This document shows positions 53,408 through 54,190 of a stretch of 54,190 nt of DNA, piece by piece. The notes under the pieces are model-generated. The model searched no databases, was not told the origin of the DNA, and saw only the letters and a program-made list of their open reading frames with translations. The DNA is from Akkermansiaceae bacterium (GTDB lineage Bacteria > Verrucomicrobiota > Verrucomicrobiia > Verrucomicrobiales > Akkermansiaceae), in assembly GCA_015062055.1 (NCBI GenBank), contig SUVK01000013.1, positions 1 through 54,190 of the forward strand. Reading direction: 5' to 3'. Made by a program: the position numbers and the translations under genes. The stretch's first letter is position 1; every line of letters starts with the position of its first letter.

Positions 53408-53440
53408 GAAAAATAATCCAAAAAGCCGCTATTTTTATAT

Positions 53441-53478
53441 AAAAAAGAGCGAAAGCCCTCACAAAAAGGCTTTCGCTC
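53441..53478 (-). terminator. Terminator of 53498 gene
   Basis: A perfect 11-bp stem (53447-53457 with 53468-53478), followed on the minus strand by TTTTTT. Confidence 0.93.
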
Positions 53479-53497
53479 AGTATGAATGAACAACTTC

Positions 53498-53980
53498 TTA
53501 TTGCGCAGTTTCGTAAAAAGTCTTCAACTTTTCAGAACCATAAAAGTTAGCTTTAAGGATACGCTCCGCATGTTTCTTCATTGCCACTTGAATCCGGTTA
53601 ATGTCAGCCTTATATATCTCCTCTAAGGGTGCAACCAAAGAGATGCCATACTTTCGAATCATAGTCTTTCGTTTATATTCCATCTTTTTGGTCAATCTGA
53701 ATGCATCGCGCAAATGAGGCACGGCAGCATCAGCACTTTCTTTATCAGTAATCTGCCCCATAATAACGACAACCAGCTCAAGCTTTTCAATAGCAGACTC
53801 ATAAGACTGCATCATTTCAGCTTCATCCTCTGCGGACATCGAAACAGTTTCTTTCTGAGCTTCAGATTGTTTGTCAAACCGAGTATTAGGTCTGCGCATA
53901 ATATCAGATTCATCAGCATTAGCGGTTACCGCAACGGCCCCAAGCATGAGTGAGGAGGTATATTTAAACACAGCTTTCAT
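53498..53980 (-). CDS. Secreted helical protein of unknown function (paralogue of 48395)
   Basis: 160 residues with a signal peptide (about 1-22, ending TANA-D). The mature part is charged and helical. TDKESADAAVPHL and LKANFYGSEKLKTF match the protein at 48395. No known domain. It has its own terminator; upstream (53999-54013) there is a 6-bp hairpin TACCCT-TTC-AGGGTA, and TTGACT lies further up, but the -10 box is unclear. Confidence 0.7.
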   Translation of the reverse strand: MKAVFKYTSSLMLGAVAVTANADESDIMRRPNTRFDKQSEAQKETVSMSAEDEAEMMQSYESAIEKLELVVVIMGQITDKESADAAVPHLRDAFRLTKKMEYKRKTMIRKYGISLVAPLEEIYKADINRIQVAMKKHAERILKANFYGSEKLKTFYETAQ

Positions 53981-54070
53981 AATAAATATAAAATTAATTA
54001 CCCTTTCAGGGTAAACAAATATATGTTATAAGTCAAGCAAAAAACTCAAATAATTGGTACTATCCGTATT

Positions 54071-54130
54071 CGGACAAAAATGCGCACCGAAATCGACATA
54101 AGTGTTTCGGACATAATTAGCGCACCGTAA
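54071..54130. repeat. Two imperfect direct repeats at the window edge
   Basis: CGGACAAAAATGCGCACCG (54071-54089) and CGGACATAATTAGCGCACCG (54108-54127), 37 nt apart. The last 190 nt of the window hold no supported gene. Confidence 0.4.
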
Positions 54131-54190
54131 TTTCTATAATTCACGTATAATTAGCAAATTACTCTTTTTTGAGGGCTACAGGTCGCTGAA

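Overview
The window looks like a chromosomal segment of a Verrucomicrobiota bacterium close to Akkermansia (phylum likely, family an inference). The reasons are a 51-residue 'small basic protein' of the type known from the Chlamydiae-Verrucomicrobia group (17002-17157), a giant surface protein with a PEP-CTERM-type tail (VIPEPTSATLSLLALAALA then RRRR) and Pmp-like GGAI/FxxN repeats, and a very short FtsY. No rRNA, tRNA or CRISPR array was seen.

Layout. 1-7.7 kb: O-acyltransferase, then on the minus strand HIT protein - GH31 alpha-glucosidase - PAS histidine kinase, then enolase. 7.8-16.1 kb, plus strand: adenosylhomocysteinase-like protein, membrane protein, YbgC-type thioesterase, rplS, then clpP-clpX-tsaD and two unknowns. 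16.3-20.8 kb: Ala/Lys-rich secreted protein, small basic protein, an RsuA/RluB-type pseudouridine synthase with a 60-bp tandem repeat coding an RGG-like tail, Sel1 protein. 20.8-25.6 kb: tyrosine recombinase facing away from a 1179-residue surface protein, with a 15-bp perfect inverted repeat between them. 25.7-30.0 kb, minus: LytM peptidase - OmpA-like protein - UvrD/PcrA helicase. 30.1-37.8 kb: SulP transporter, ActB-like Fe-S protein (minus), glnS, ribBA. 37.8-43.1 kb: secreted unknowns, EFR1-type flavodoxin-ferredoxin, FKBP, beta-CASP nuclease. 43.1-47.4 kb, minus: transglutaminase-like/discoidin protein - thioredoxin-fold protein - pentahaem cytochrome. 47.5-52.3 kb: second FKBP, small membrane protein, secreted protein, then ribH-nusB-ftsY-rlmN. 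52.6-54.0 kb, minus: rpmI-rplT and a secreted paralogue.

Main observations. (1) The recombinase start region (21854-21868) is repeated in inverse orientation at 21989-22003, enclosing about 120 bp directly upstream of the surface-protein gene. This is the layout of an invertible promoter. (2) Twelve genes have a sigma70-like promoter whose -10 box ends only 6-10 nt before the start codon, which suggests wide use of leaderless mRNA and fixes several start codons. (3) A promoter at 47450-47478 has a C8/G8 homopolymer inside its 17-bp spacer, the classical design for slipped-strand phase variation of a secreted protein. (4) NusB carries an insertion of about 150 residues. (5) ActA-like and ActB-like subunits of alternative complex III lie 9 kb apart without the other subunits.

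All promoter, terminator and function calls come from reading the sequence by eye. Nothing was run against a database.
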